DNA of 64,000 nucleotides from Paractinoplanes rishiriensis (GCF_016862375.1 NZ_BOMV01000021.1:62001-126000), one strand, 5' to 3'; positions 1 through 8,107 are shown, numbered from the stretch's first letter. Notes: a model not told the origin generated them from the letters alone. Made by a program: numbers and translations.

Positions 1-1941
1 CATACGCTCAGGCCGGTCTTCTTCCTCGCCTGCTTGGCCGCCGGTCTGCTGTTGGCTGCCGGTAACTGGTGGGTGGCGCAGCGCGTTGTCGGGTATCGGC
101 TTCGTCGGCTCTGCGAAGGTTTGAACACCGTCGCCGCGGACATCCGGCATGCCTCGCTCAGCGGTCAATGGTCCGCTCGATCGACGGAACGATTCACCTC
201 GGAGGCCGATGGCAGCGACGATCTGGCGCGGACGGCGTCCGCGTTCAACGACCTGCTCGACACGCTGGAGGAAGAGCACCGCTTCCGGTCCGTGATGCAG
301 GCCGGTGCCGACATGACCTGTCTGGTCGATCCGGCGGGCCTGGTCACCTTCATCTCTTCGTCGGTCACCGATGTGCTCGGATGGTCACCGGAAGCGGCAC
401 TGGGCCGGCCTCTGCGGGGTCTGATCCATCCCGACGACATCGACCTGTTCGAGTCCGGCGCCACCGGGCCGCTGGTCGTGCGGGTCATCGCCGCCGACGG
501 GGGCTGGCGCCACCTCGAGGTTACCCTCAGCAACCACACCGGTGATTCTCAGCTCAGGACTCTCGCTGTCACCGCTCGTGACGTTTCCGAACGCCATGCC
601 CTGCAGGAACGCCTGGCACATCAGGCCCTGCACGACCAGCTCACCGGGCTGCCCAACCGCTCAGCGCTGATGGCCGCGGGCGCGGGGCGGCTCGACGGCT
701 CCGACGATCTGCCATCCGCTGTGCTGATGCTGGACCTCGACCGGTTCAAAGAGATCAACGACACTCTCGGCCACTCCTACGGCGACCGGTTGCTGGAACA
801 GGTCGGCCCGCGGCTACGCGCCCACCTGCGCGACGAAGACGTCCTCGCCCGGCTCGGCGGGGACGAGTTCGCCGCCATCCTGCCGGGTCTTCGCCAAACC
901 GCCGCCGTGGCAGCCGCGGCACGGCTGCTCGAGGCACTGCGCGAGCCGTTCATCGTCGACGGGCTCGAACTCGACGTCGACGCCAGCATCGGCGTCGCGC
1001 TCGGCGACCGTCACTCGAACGGGATGGAAGACCTGCTCCGCCAAGCGGACATCGCCATGTACACGGCGAAGCAGATGCAGTCCGGCGTGGAGGTCTACAC
1101 CGAGCTCGCCGACCATCACGACCGCAGCCGCCTGCTCCTGCTGACCCAGGTTCGCCGCGCTATCGCGGACCGGCAGTTCGTCCTGCACTATCAACCGAAG
1201 GTGTCGCTCACCGACGGCGTCGTCCGCGAGGTCGAAGCGCTCGTGCGGTGGCAGCATCCCACCCGCGGGCTGCTCGGCCCCGCAGAGTTCATTCCGGTCG
1301 TCGAGCGCACCGGGCTCATTCACCAGCTCACCCTCGCCATCCTCGACCTCGCCCTGACCCAGGCCCAGGCCTGGCTTTCCGACGGCATCGCCGTGCAGAT
1401 CGCGGTCAACCTGTCGGCGCGCAGCCTTCACCACCTCACGCTGCCGGGTGAGGTGGCCGATGCCCTCGCCCGGCACGGCGTACCGGCCCAGTACCTGCGC
1501 CTCGAGGTGACCGAGAGCGCGCTCATGGCCGACCCCGACAAAGCCAGGAACATTCTCACCCGCCTGAACGAGCTCGGCGTGAGCCTGTCACTTGACGACT
1601 TCGGCACCGGCTACTCGTCGATGAGCTACCTCAAGCATCTGCCGGTCGACGAACTCAAGGTCGACCGCAGCTTCATCAACGAACTACTGCGCAACGCCGA
1701 GGACACCGCGATAGTCCGCGCGGCGATCGAGCTCGGACACAATCTCGGCATGACCGTCGTAGCCGAAGGCGTCGAGGCGCCGGAGGCTCAGCACGCCCTG
1801 CTCGCCATGGGCTGCGACACCGCCCAGGGCTACCTTTTCGCCCCACCCCTGCCGCCGCACGACATCGTGCCGTACCTGACGGTGCACGCCGGCCAGCCGC
1901 GGACGGACCTCTGCCCGCGACGCCCTTCCCACCAGACGTGA
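1..1941 (+). CDS. Membrane GGDEF-EAL cyclic-di-GMP signalling protein, 5' end outside window
   Basis: The frame is open to the window edge, so the N terminus is missing. What remains starts in a hydrophobic helix, followed by a HAMP-like linker (to about residue 90), a PAS domain (about 90-185), a GGDEF domain and an EAL domain. The GGDEF signature is intact and an RxxD (RDED) inhibitory site sits five residues before it. The EAL domain keeps EAL, DDFGTG and EGVE motifs, so both cyclase and phosphodiesterase activity are possible. By family knowledge it makes and/or degrades cyclic di-GMP in response to a signal read by PAS or the membrane segment. The downstream 180 bp separate it from an unrelated small ORF, so it is probably the end of its transcription unit. 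Confidence 0.93.
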   Translation, partial: HTLRPVFFLACLAAGLLLAAGNWWVAQRVVGYRLRRLCEGLNTVAADIRHASLSGQWSARSTERFTSEADGSDDLARTASAFNDLLDTLEEEHRFRSVMQAGADMTCLVDPAGLVTFISSSVTDVLGWSPEAALGRPLRGLIHPDDIDLFESGATGPLVVRVIAADGGWRHLEVTLSNHTGDSQLRTLAVTARDVSERHALQERLAHQALHDQLTGLPNRSALMAAGAGRLDGSDDLPSAVLMLDLDRFKEINDTLGHSYGDRLLEQVGPRLRAHLRDEDVLARLGGDEFAAILPGLRQTAAVAAAARLLEALREPFIVDGLELDVDASIGVALGDRHSNGMEDLLRQADIAMYTAKQMQSGVEVYTELADHHDRSRLLLLTQVRRAIADRQFVLHYQPKVSLTDGVVREVEALVRWQHPTRGLLGPAEFIPVVERTGLIHQLTLAILDLALTQAQAWLSDGIAVQIAVNLSARSLHHLTLPGEVADALARHGVPAQYLRLEVTESALMADPDKARNILTRLNELGVSLSLDDFGTGYSSMSYLKHLPVDELKVDRSFINELLRNAEDTAIVRAAIELGHNLGMTVVAEGVEAPEAQHALLAMGCDTAQGYLFAPPLPPHDIVPYLTVHAGQPRTDLCPRRPSHQT

Positions 1942-2120
1942 GGACGAGCAGAGACCACGCCCCGGCCGGACCGCGCTCGACGGCACGGGCCGGATCGGGG
2001 TCCATCTGCCGTGCTGCCGGGGCGGCGGCGGATCCGAGGCTGGCTAGATTTCAATGATGAAGGACTGGGGACCTGACGGGTGGTCCCGCTGCGGTTGGCT
2101 ACGGACGGAAGGACGGCCAG

Positions 2121-2387
2121 GTGAAATTGCGGCATGCTGCGGCCGGCGTCGTCCTTTTCTTCGCGGTCATGGCCATGGGCCCGGCCGAAGCCGACAGTTT
2201 CGGCAGCTGCGGCGCCGAGCAAGACCCGCGGCGGCAACACCTACCCGAGATTCGCTTCGGTGGCCCATCCGTTTCGTGGGAGGAAGCTACCCGAGGCGGT
2301 GACCGGCAGCTCACTGAGGCGGAGTGGGAGGCAGCAGTCGCAGACACCAAACGGAATTCCTCGATGCCTCAAGGTGTGTGTGTGTGA
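2121..2387 (+). CDS. Small putative secreted protein, possibly truncated
   Basis: This GTG-started frame of 88 residues has GGAAGGA about 8 nt upstream. Its first 25 residues look like a signal peptide: a basic start, a long hydrophobic core and an Ala-rich end. The rest is short, polar and not recognised. The stop codon lies inside the GT/GA dinucleotide tract, and the 3' end overlaps the antisense pseudogene region. It may therefore be a gene cut short by repeat expansion, or a chance frame. I assign no function. Confidence 0.35.
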   Translation: MKLRHAAAGVVLFFAVMAMGPAEADSFGSCGAEQDPRRQHLPEIRFGGPSVSWEEATRGGDRQLTEAEWEAAVADTKRNSSMPQGVCV

Positions 2388-2400
2388 GAGAGAGAGAGAG
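2374..2400. repeat. Dinucleotide tract (GT)6 followed by (GA)7
   Basis: A run of GT repeats passes directly into GA repeats over 27 bp. Pure dinucleotide tracts of this length are uncommon in high-GC actinobacterial DNA. The tract sits at the 3' end of the small secreted ORF and inside the 3' part of the antisense pseudogene, where slippage would change reading frame in both. Confidence 0.9.
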
Positions 2401-2688
2401 CAAGGTTGAGCGGTTGGCTCTTGTCCTGCAGTACGTCACCGATACCGCCGAGATAGTTGGTCGCGCGTCTCCAGCGGGACGGCCCGAAGGCGCCCGAACA
2501 ATCACCTCAAGGCCAATGTCATCCCTCACCACGGTCGAGTTGACCAGCTGTGATGCGGCCGCAGCCGCCTCCAGTAACGCTCGAACTCGGTCACGTTGTT
2601 TGTGGCTGGCCAACAACAACGACAGCGCCTCGTTCTTGATCGGCGGCGCCCCTGCCACCTCAAACGCAATCTCGGCCGGATCCCTCAT
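2401..2688 (-). pseudogene. Frameshifted conserved hypothetical (DATNYLGG-type family)
   Basis: From an ATG at 2688 the minus strand reads MRDPAEIAFEV, then PIKNEALSLL, a helical stretch, and GLEVIVRAPSGRPAGDA. Shifting frame by two bases near 2465 continues as ATNYLGGIGDVLQDKS, which I recognise as the conserved centre of an unnamed actinobacterial protein family. An extra CG in the run GACGCGCGACC explains the shift. Past that point the frame enters the CT/CA microsatellite and no family C-terminus can be followed. The layout (short P..K motif, then an acidic DxTN-type motif) resembles RusA-like resolvases only loosely; that is speculation. I regard it as a broken gene. Confidence 0.6.
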
Positions 2689-2872
2689 GCTCGTCGGCTC
2701 AGTCGGAGTAGATCTCTGGAGCCGCCGGCGTCACCAACTTCGCCGCCGCCAACCGGCATCACGCCCGCGACAGCACCTGCCCGCTCGCACTACTCGGCAT
2801 CATCTGACGACTTTGCCGGGGGCCTGAGGAACCAGCACCTTGCACTCCTGAAATCGCCCCAGTGGCTTGCTT
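2689..2872. other. Non-coding stretch before the group II intron end
   Basis: I see no supported gene between the pseudogene start and the intron domain V. It could be residual domain IV of the intron, but I cannot fold it convincingly by eye. Confidence 0.4.
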
Positions 2873-2948
2873 GAGCCGTGTGCCGCAACGAGTTGCACGC
2901 ACGGTTCTGAGGGGGCCCCGGCGCAGCAATGCGTCGGGGATACCCGAC
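2873..2948 (+). ncRNA. 3' end of a group II intron (domains V and VI), remnant
   Basis: Bases 2873-2907 begin GAGCCGTGTGC and end GCACGCACGGTTC, the two strands of the catalytic domain V helix with its two-base bulge. The distal stem is slightly irregular (35 nt instead of 34). It is followed by a domain VI-like hairpin with a perfect 10-bp G-U-tolerant stem (2916-2925 with 2930-2939) closed by a GCAA tetraloop. The 3' end is ATACCCGAC, typical of bacterial group II introns. No reverse transcriptase frame is seen upstream, so only the 3' terminus remains. Confidence 0.75.
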
Positions 2949-3184
2949 CAAGCCCGTGACGTCCAAGCATAAAGGCATCGCGGTACGAGATCGCGACGGT
3001 GAGGATGTCTCGAGACTTTGGTGGCGGTTGCCGAAGAGGCCATGATCAACAATAGTCGCATGCAGGTGATCACGGCCGTCCCGTTGGCTGCGCTGCGCTC
3101 CAAGAATACGAAGTCGTTTGACGCTAAGCCCTCCACTTAGTAGGTTGCGCATGCACCCAGCGGGAGACCTCTATTGGAGCACTT

Positions 3185-4339
3185 GTGAAACCAGAAAGTG
3201 GCAAACTGCCGTGGGACAATCACCCCAGTAAGCCATGGGAAGATCTTCCCGGACGTGTGAGCCAAGCGAAGCTCGAGGACGCCATTGAGCGGTCGGGCTA
3301 CCCGTTCCAGGCCCTAGTATCCGACCAAATCAGGCAGATTCTCGGATCTAGCGCCAGAATACAGGAAGAGTGGCCGTTCGTTGATCGCGAGTCCGGACAG
3401 GTTCGGTCCACAGACATATTTGCGCAGATCCCCCTTGCCGCAGAGCAGTTGCGCAATAGTGCCCTGATGGACAAAAAGGTTAGGCCGGTTCTGAACCTGC
3501 TGGTGGAATGCAAAAAGAGTGAGTTGCCGTACGTCTTCTTCATGCGAAAGACGGCGCCCAGCAGCGCATACACTTTTCCCGAAGTTGCGGGTCTGCCGAG
3601 TACTGACATCATCTTTGATTCCGTCGACGAATCGGGGAAGCCAATACGGGATGACGTCGATTGTGCCATTAGCCTTCATGACTCATTAGGGTTTTATCAA
3701 TTCCCGTTCTTCGGCATGCCGCATGGATTCGTTTCCGTCTCCCTGGCGAAGGCCACAGAGAAGGGCGGAAAAGTCGAACTGAGCGGCGAAGACGTATACC
3801 GCTCCCTGGCACTTCCGCTCTTCAAAGCTGCGGACTTTGTTAAGGAGAGTGTGACGCCGACGCGTGACCAGGCGGTCTTCGACTGTCACTTCGTCGTCTG
3901 CCTTGCTGTCGTTCGCGCCCCAATGTTCGGCGCCCTGGCGCATGATGGTGACTTCGGGGTCACTTCGGCGCCTTGGTTTCGGGCCTGTCGGATCGAACCG
4001 AAAATTGATCTAGGAGGCGTCGAGGAAGGTCACGTTCGCTACTTCGATGTCGTGCATGACAGTTTCCTTGAGCAATACTTGTCGGAACTGCGGCACAGCT
4101 TCGAGAGCGCAGCCAGCAGGGTCCTACGGCATAACGAAATTATCGCATCGGGCAAAGGGATTTGGCGCCACAGCGAGGATCCAGCTACTGCGAAAGACCT
4201 TCACGAATGCATCTTCCCCTATACGGAAGGACCCGAACGCAGCGAGGATCGAAAGGAACCACAATACCGCGTTCGTATATCGCATTCAATGCCGCGATAC
4301 ACCTACACGACGTCTAAGTTGGAAACTCAAGATCCGTAA
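3185..4339 (+). CDS. Orphan PD-(D/E)XK nuclease-like protein
   Basis: The GTG start has GGAG 6 nt upstream and gives 384 residues. Around residues 35-115 the layout is that of a restriction-endonuclease-like fold: a helix with SGYPFQALV, then EEWPFVDRESGQVRSTDIFA carrying the acidic D, then a hydrophobic strand running into VECKKS, the ExK part of the motif. The C-terminal 250 residues are not recognised. Its base composition is visibly less GC-rich than the flanks, and it lies just downstream of an intron remnant, suggesting horizontal acquisition. There is no methyltransferase or helicase partner, so a classical restriction system is not supported. Cleavage of DNA or RNA is an inference from the motif. 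Confidence 0.55.
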   Translation: MKPESGKLPWDNHPSKPWEDLPGRVSQAKLEDAIERSGYPFQALVSDQIRQILGSSARIQEEWPFVDRESGQVRSTDIFAQIPLAAEQLRNSALMDKKVRPVLNLLVECKKSELPYVFFMRKTAPSSAYTFPEVAGLPSTDIIFDSVDESGKPIRDDVDCAISLHDSLGFYQFPFFGMPHGFVSVSLAKATEKGGKVELSGEDVYRSLALPLFKAADFVKESVTPTRDQAVFDCHFVVCLAVVRAPMFGALAHDGDFGVTSAPWFRACRIEPKIDLGGVEEGHVRYFDVVHDSFLEQYLSELRHSFESAASRVLRHNEIIASGKGIWRHSEDPATAKDLHECIFPYTEGPERSEDRKEPQYRVRISHSMPRYTYTTSKLETQDP

Positions 4340-4526
4340 CCATTGTCCATTCTTGATTTGCCACTGGACTCGCTATTCTGCCGCGAGTCGCGCGCTACGC
4401 AGCGTCACGGTGAGCTCCGTAGCGGACGCGCGGTCATAGCCGATGAGCGTGTATTGGGTGCTGGTTCCAGGCCCCGGCCGGCCCGGGATGGGTGGCGCTA
4501 TTCTCCGGCGTGCTCGCCGCCGCGGG

Positions 4527-5077
4527 TCATGTCGTCTCGTGGGTTGTCCGGTAGAGGTCGCGTAGCGTGCCGATCTCGCCGCCGTGGTGCATGACTTCGC
4601 GGTGATGTGCAGGATCAGGGCGATCATTGGTTCGTTGGCGAAGAAGGCGCCTTTCGGGCCGAGCGGGCGTTCGAGGTCGGTCTGATCGAGGGCTGTGATG
4701 GCGGTGTGCCAGTCGTGGTAGGAGTCGGCGAGGAGTCGTCGCGCGCCGTCGGCCGTGCCTGGTAGTTCGGCGGGCTGGTGGTCCGGGTGGAACATGTGCT
4801 TGTCGGTTTCGGGCCCGAAGAACGTGCTGGTCCGCGTTGACATCACGGTGGCGACGTGGATGATGCGCCAGGCGAGCGTGGTGAGCGGCGGTGGTTTGGG
4901 TTCCGGCTGGACCATGTCGAGGACGAACTTGCCGTTCTCGTCGCTGCGCAGAGTCCAGCAGCCGTCCGCCGGTTCCCAGAAATACTCGTCATCGGTGAGC
5001 CCGGTCAAGCGCGGCCAGAGGTTGGTGTCCCAGTAGAACTCGAGCTGCGAAACAATGAGGCGCGCATAGTCGATCAT
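4527..5077 (-). pseudogene. DinB/YfiT-like protein with a one-base frameshift
   Basis: The ATG at 5077 has GGAGATGG just upstream. The frame encodes a DinB four-helix protein (MIDYARLIVSQLEFYW..., RIIHVATVM) up to LILHIT at about 4606. Restoring one base there continues as REVMHHGGEIGTLRDLYR and stops at 4527, which is the normal metal-binding C-terminus of the family. As sequenced, the frame instead runs on to about 4373 with unrelated residues. DinB-like proteins are thiol-dependent or metal-dependent enzymes of unknown substrate. The single lesion could be a real mutation or a sequencing error. Confidence 0.8.
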
Positions 5078-5126
5078 GAACCATCTCCTCGATCGCCACA
5101 TCTTTCCGGCGGGGTCGCCGCGTTTG

Positions 5127-5317
5127 CAACCCGCGGCCGGCATTGCCGGGGTGCTCGTCCACGGCCGGCTCGACCTCGGCAGCCGCGTCGACATCCCTGC
5201 CGGCTGTCGAAACACTGGCCTGACGCACGGCTGGCGCTGATCGACGACGCCGGCCACGGTGCCGGGTGCGGCATCGGCGACGCCGTCATCGACGCCCTGG
5301 ACCGCTTCGGCGCCTCT
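5127..5317 (+). pseudogene. C-terminal remnant of a prolyl aminopeptidase-like alpha/beta hydrolase
   Basis: Frame one reads AGIAGVLVHGRLDLGSRVDIP, the strand carrying the catalytic acid in proline iminopeptidases. A shift near 5205 continues as KHWPDARLALIDDAGHGAG and then IGDAVIDALDRF, the catalytic-histidine segment and last helix. Everything upstream is missing because the DinB gene start lies there. The fragment is about 60 residues of an expected 300 or more, so it is certainly non-functional. Confidence 0.7.
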
Positions 5318-5645
5318 ACCACGGCTTGGGAGATCGATGAAGTGGTGCTCGCGGCGGAGCAAGCGAGCATCCATCCGCTCATAGCCGTACCAGCCGACCG
5401 GCCCTGCCGCGATATCGGACCCGGCCCAGGCGCAGCGCTCCACCGGAATCCAACGTTTGGCCAGCTCAAAGCATGTATCGCGAAGGCGGTTCGGGTACCG
5501 CCCAAACGAATTCACGTTTCCCCAGGTCACATGCTGTTGGTGGGCCGGACGTTGCACCATGCGAACCGCTTAACCGCCGTCCCTGGAAACGTGATGCGCG
5601 TACGTTTCGCCAGTTCACGCAGCAGGTTGGAGAGCGCCGAAGGTT
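5318..5645. other. No supported gene; unrecognised coding-like frame on the minus strand
   Basis: The minus frame here (around 5330-5560) has a coding-like composition, with stretches such as CFELAKRW and VGWYGYERMDARLLRREHH. I do not recognise it and it runs into the DinB gene without a stop. It may be another gene fragment. Confidence 0.3.
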
Positions 5646-5680
5646 GTTGATCGGGCGTCTGCGCTAGCATTGCTATCAAC
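5646..5680. promoter_or_regulatory. Candidate operator of the toxin-antitoxin pair
   Basis: GTTGAT at 5646-5651 and ATCAAC at 5675-5680 form an outer inverted repeat, and TAGCATTGCTA at 5665-5675 is a perfect odd palindrome inside it. The right half contains TGCTATCA, which matches the FitA half-site of Neisseria as I remember it. The element ends 22 bp before the antitoxin ATG, where autorepression is usual for this family. Confidence 0.5.
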
Positions 5681-5702
5681 CCCGAACGCGGAGGAGAAGG
5701 CG

Positions 5703-5951
5703 ATGGCGGCCCTGAGCATCCGAGATCTGGACGACTCCGTCAAAGAGAAGCTACGTCTGCGGGCCGCCCGGCACGGCCGTTCCATGGAGGCCGAGATCCG
5801 CCTCATCCTCACTGCCGCCGCCACTGAGGAAGAGCGCCTACCCAACGACTTGTTCACCGCGCTGACCGAGCGGTTCACGCAGCTCGGCGGCGTTGACCTC
5901 GACGTACCGGCCCGGACCACCGCACCCCGAGCGGCGGACTTCGGCGAGTGA
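5703..5951 (+). CDS. FitA/VapB-type ribbon-helix-helix antitoxin
   Basis: The ATG at 5703 follows GGAGGAGAAGG, which is why I choose it over an upstream frame start. The 82-residue product opens with ALSIRDLDDSVKEKLRLRAARHGRSMEAEIR, a complete ribbon-helix-helix DNA-binding domain of the FitA class. The C-terminal half (after about residue 45) is acidic and proline-containing, as expected for the toxin-neutralising tail. Its stop overlaps the toxin start (TGATG), giving translational coupling. It should repress its own promoter together with the toxin. Confidence 0.9.
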   Translation: MAALSIRDLDDSVKEKLRLRAARHGRSMEAEIRLILTAAATEEERLPNDLFTALTERFTQLGGVDLDVPARTTAPRAADFGE

Positions 5952-6385
5952 TGATCGTCCTGGACACCAACGTCGTTGCCGAACTCATGCGCGCCGCTCC
6001 CGCCCCGGCCGTACTCGCCTGGCTCCAGCAGACGTCCAGCACCGGCCTGTTCACCACGTCGGTCACTGTCGCCGAGATCCGGTACGGCATCGCCCGTCTA
6101 CCGGACGGCCGCCGCAGACAGGACCTGCACCAGGCGGCCAACGAGATCTTCGCGGCCTTCCCGCGACAGGTCCTGCCGTTTGACCTCGCCGCTGCCACCG
6201 CCTACGCGGACGTGGTCGCCGGCCGCGAACGAGACGGCAACCCGATCAGCGGATTCGACGGCCAGATCGCCGCCATCTGCCGTTCTCAAGCCGCAACCCT
6301 GGCCACCCGCAACACCAAGGACTTCATCAACACCGGAGTCACGCTGATCGACCCGTGGCAGGACACGACCGACGGCAAGCCGTGA
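5951..6385 (+). CDS. PIN-domain toxin of FitB/VapC type
   Basis: The ATG at 5951 overlaps the antitoxin stop. The product of about 144 residues is a full PIN domain with the acidic metal-binding residues in place: LDTN near the start, VAEIRYG at about residue 40, FDGQIAAIC at about 100 and TRNTKDF at about 118. Members are Mg-dependent ribonucleases that cleave tRNA or other RNA when the labile antitoxin is lost. Nothing looks broken, so the pair is probably functional. It sits between two mobile-element scars. Confidence 0.92.
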   Translation: MIVLDTNVVAELMRAAPAPAVLAWLQQTSSTGLFTTSVTVAEIRYGIARLPDGRRRQDLHQAANEIFAAFPRQVLPFDLAAATAYADVVAGRERDGNPISGFDGQIAAICRSQAATLATRNTKDFINTGVTLIDPWQDTTDGKP

Positions 6386-6420
6386 GCAGGCCACTCAGCG
6401 CACTCACCGTAACGTGGGGT

Positions 6421-6437
6421 CTGGGGGTCGCCCCCAG
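6421..6437. terminator. GC-rich hairpin downstream of the toxin gene
   Basis: CTGGGGG and CCCCCAG form a perfect 7-bp stem around a 3-nt loop, 35 bp after the toxin stop. There is no T-run, so it is only a possible terminator or a simple RNA hairpin. Confidence 0.35.
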
Positions 6438-6473
6438 GTAAGTACCGTGGACCGGATGTGGCACAACCGCCGG

Positions 6474-6541
6474 GTCGCCCCGGGCATTTCAGCCCGAGGC
6501 TCCCGCAGATCCGTACGTAAACCTCTCGGTTTATACGGCTC
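6474..6541 (-). ncRNA. 3' end of a second group II intron (domains V and VI), minus strand
   Basis: Read on the minus strand, 6541-6508 is exactly 34 nt, begins GAGCCGTATAAACC, has a GAGA tetraloop and ends GGTTTACGTACGGATC. This is a textbook domain V. It is followed by a domain VI-like hairpin (6499-6478, 8-bp stem, loop TGAAAT) and a GCGAC end at about 6474. The sequence differs from the element at 2873, so it comes from a different intron. No intron-encoded protein is visible within the neighbouring 430 bp. Confidence 0.8.
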
Positions 6542-6975
6542 CTGTCACTCTGTTCAGCCGTGAGAAGTGCAGTTTCCCCGTCTCTCATCCGCTGCTACCC
6601 ACCCTTGCCGGGGCGCCTTATTTTTCGGATAGCGCTAGCCTTTGACTGCCGAGCAAGGCGGCTCACCGGGTGCCAGCGGTGGGCGCCGTGTTCCTTCTCC
6701 CGCGCACTATCGCGTTGGTAGCTGTACAGCCTGTGGCACCGCTACCTGGCCGGTTGTCGGTGCCGTGGACGGAACTGCCGCAGCGGTGAGCGTTTCCAGA
6801 GACAGCGCCGGCTTCGTCAGGTGACGCGCAGGTCCGGCGGGTGCGCGGGCGAGAACTGTGTCTCCGCTGCTTGGTGCGCCGGAAACGTTGGGGGCGTACT
6901 GTCGTCGGTGCGGCCGGTCACCGGCTGCCGCCTCGGACCCCGGCGTACGTCGCTGCGCCTCAAAAGGGGTAGGCC
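6542..6975. other. Intergenic, possibly residual intron sequence
   Basis: No supported gene. The part next to 6541 may be leftover ribozyme sequence of the minus-strand intron. The part near 6960 serves as leader of the STAS gene (AGGGGTAGG before the ATG). Confidence 0.4.
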
Positions 6976-7350
6976 ATGACAACGTATTTGACGTCCGGCT
7001 GCGCCGTCGTGGTGGTGGCGCATCAGCGGCAGGTCGAGGTCCGTGTCGCTGGGGATCTTGATGCGGATGCGGAGCCGGCGCTGAGCGACGCCGTCGCCGG
7101 AATCGCGGCCAGGTCGCCTGAAGCTGTTTTCGTGGATCTCGCCGAGGTTGCCTTCGCGGGCGCTACGCTTGCCAACTTCCTCGCGCGGCTTATCGATGTC
7201 CTGCCGCAGGCGATGTCAGTGACGGTGTGCCGGCCTGGGCCGATGCACCGTTGGGTCCTGGAGGTGACCGGCGTGGCGCAGCACTTGATGATCAGCGCCG
7301 TGCCGGCCGCGCCGATGTCAGCTCGTGAGGACAGCCGTGCGCTCCGGTGA
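6976..7350 (+). CDS. STAS-domain protein, anti-sigma-factor antagonist-like
   Basis: The 124-residue protein spans one STAS domain (about 15-105): QVEVRVAGDLDADAEPALSDAV is the first strand-helix unit and VFVDLAEVAFAGATLANFL the region that normally carries the phosphorylated serine in a DSSG-like turn. Here that turn reads FAGAT, so the usual Ser is absent and a Thr one or two residues on is the only candidate. This suggests non-canonical or constitutive partner switching. It overlaps the next gene by 26 bp in a different frame. Confidence 0.8.
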   Translation: MTTYLTSGCAVVVVAHQRQVEVRVAGDLDADAEPALSDAVAGIAARSPEAVFVDLAEVAFAGATLANFLARLIDVLPQAMSVTVCRPGPMHRWVLEVTGVAQHLMISAVPAAPMSAREDSRALR

Positions 7351-8107
7351 TGTGCTGGGTGACACGAGCGCGGATCGTTCCCGGCGAGCAGAAGGCGGCG
7401 ACCGCCCGCATACCGGGATGGATCGGCTGGGGAACCGGCTAGAATTGGGCCTGGACCACCTCAGCGCGGTGATCAAACCCCGGCTTCGGGGTTGGCTGCA
7501 TGCTGTCGCCTTCCCGGTCGCCGTGGCGGTCGGGGCAATGTTGACCGTGCTGTCCCCGGATGCCGGTTCCCGGCTGGCGTTGACGCTGTTCACGCTGTCG
7601 GCGGCGCTGCTGTTCGGTATCAGCGCGCTGTATCACCGCGGTCACTGGACCCGGCGAACCCACGGCGTGCTGAAGCGGTTCGACCACGCCAATATCTTCC
7701 TGATCATCGCCGGCACCTATACGCCGTTCTGTGTGCTCGCGCTGCCGGCCGGGCAGGCCCGGACCCTGCTGTGGATCGTGTGGTGCGGCGCGCTGGCCGG
7801 TGTCGCCTTCCGGGTCCTGTGGGTTGGCGCGCCGCGCTGGCTGTACGTGCCGGTGTACATCGCCCTGGGGTGGGTCGCCGTGATCTACCTACCCGGATTT
7901 TGGCGGGCAGGCGGCGCACCCGTCGTCACGTTCCTCGTTCTCGGCGGCGCGCTCTACACCCTCGGCGCTGTCGTCTACGGCCTGAAACGGCCCGACCCCA
8001 GCCCGCGCTGGTTCGGCTTCCACGAAGTCTTCCACGCCCTGACCGTTACCGCCTTCACCGCCCACTGCGTCGGCATCTCCTTCGCCCTGCACACCTCCCC
8101 CGCTTGA
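7325..8107 (+). CDS. Hemolysin III / PAQR-family membrane protein
   Basis: It has seven predicted membrane helices from about residue 58. The conserved metal-binding elements are present: SALYHRGHW after helix 2, FDHANIFLIIAGTYTPF in helix 3, and HEVFHALTVTAFTAHC in the last helix. Bacterial members are membrane hydrolase-like proteins of poorly known role, despite the hemolysin name. The start is uncertain: GTG 7325 (used here), GTG 7352 or ATG 7418 are all possible, and the conserved part begins after the ATG. It follows the STAS gene with overlap, so the two are probably co-transcribed. Confidence 0.85.
   Translation: MRTAVRSGDVLGDTSADRSRRAEGGDRPHTGMDRLGNRLELGLDHLSAVIKPRLRGWLHAVAFPVAVAVGAMLTVLSPDAGSRLALTLFTLSAALLFGISALYHRGHWTRRTHGVLKRFDHANIFLIIAGTYTPFCVLALPAGQARTLLWIVWCGALAGVAFRVLWVGAPRWLYVPVYIALGWVAVIYLPGFWRAGGAPVVTFLVLGGALYTLGAVVYGLKRPDPSPRWFGFHEVFHALTVTAFTAHCVGISFALHTSPA

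Noticed and set aside
4373..5560. Long minus-strand frame of 395 codons
   Set aside because: It joins three unrelated pieces; only the DinB part starting at 5077 is supported, and its natural C-terminus is in another frame.
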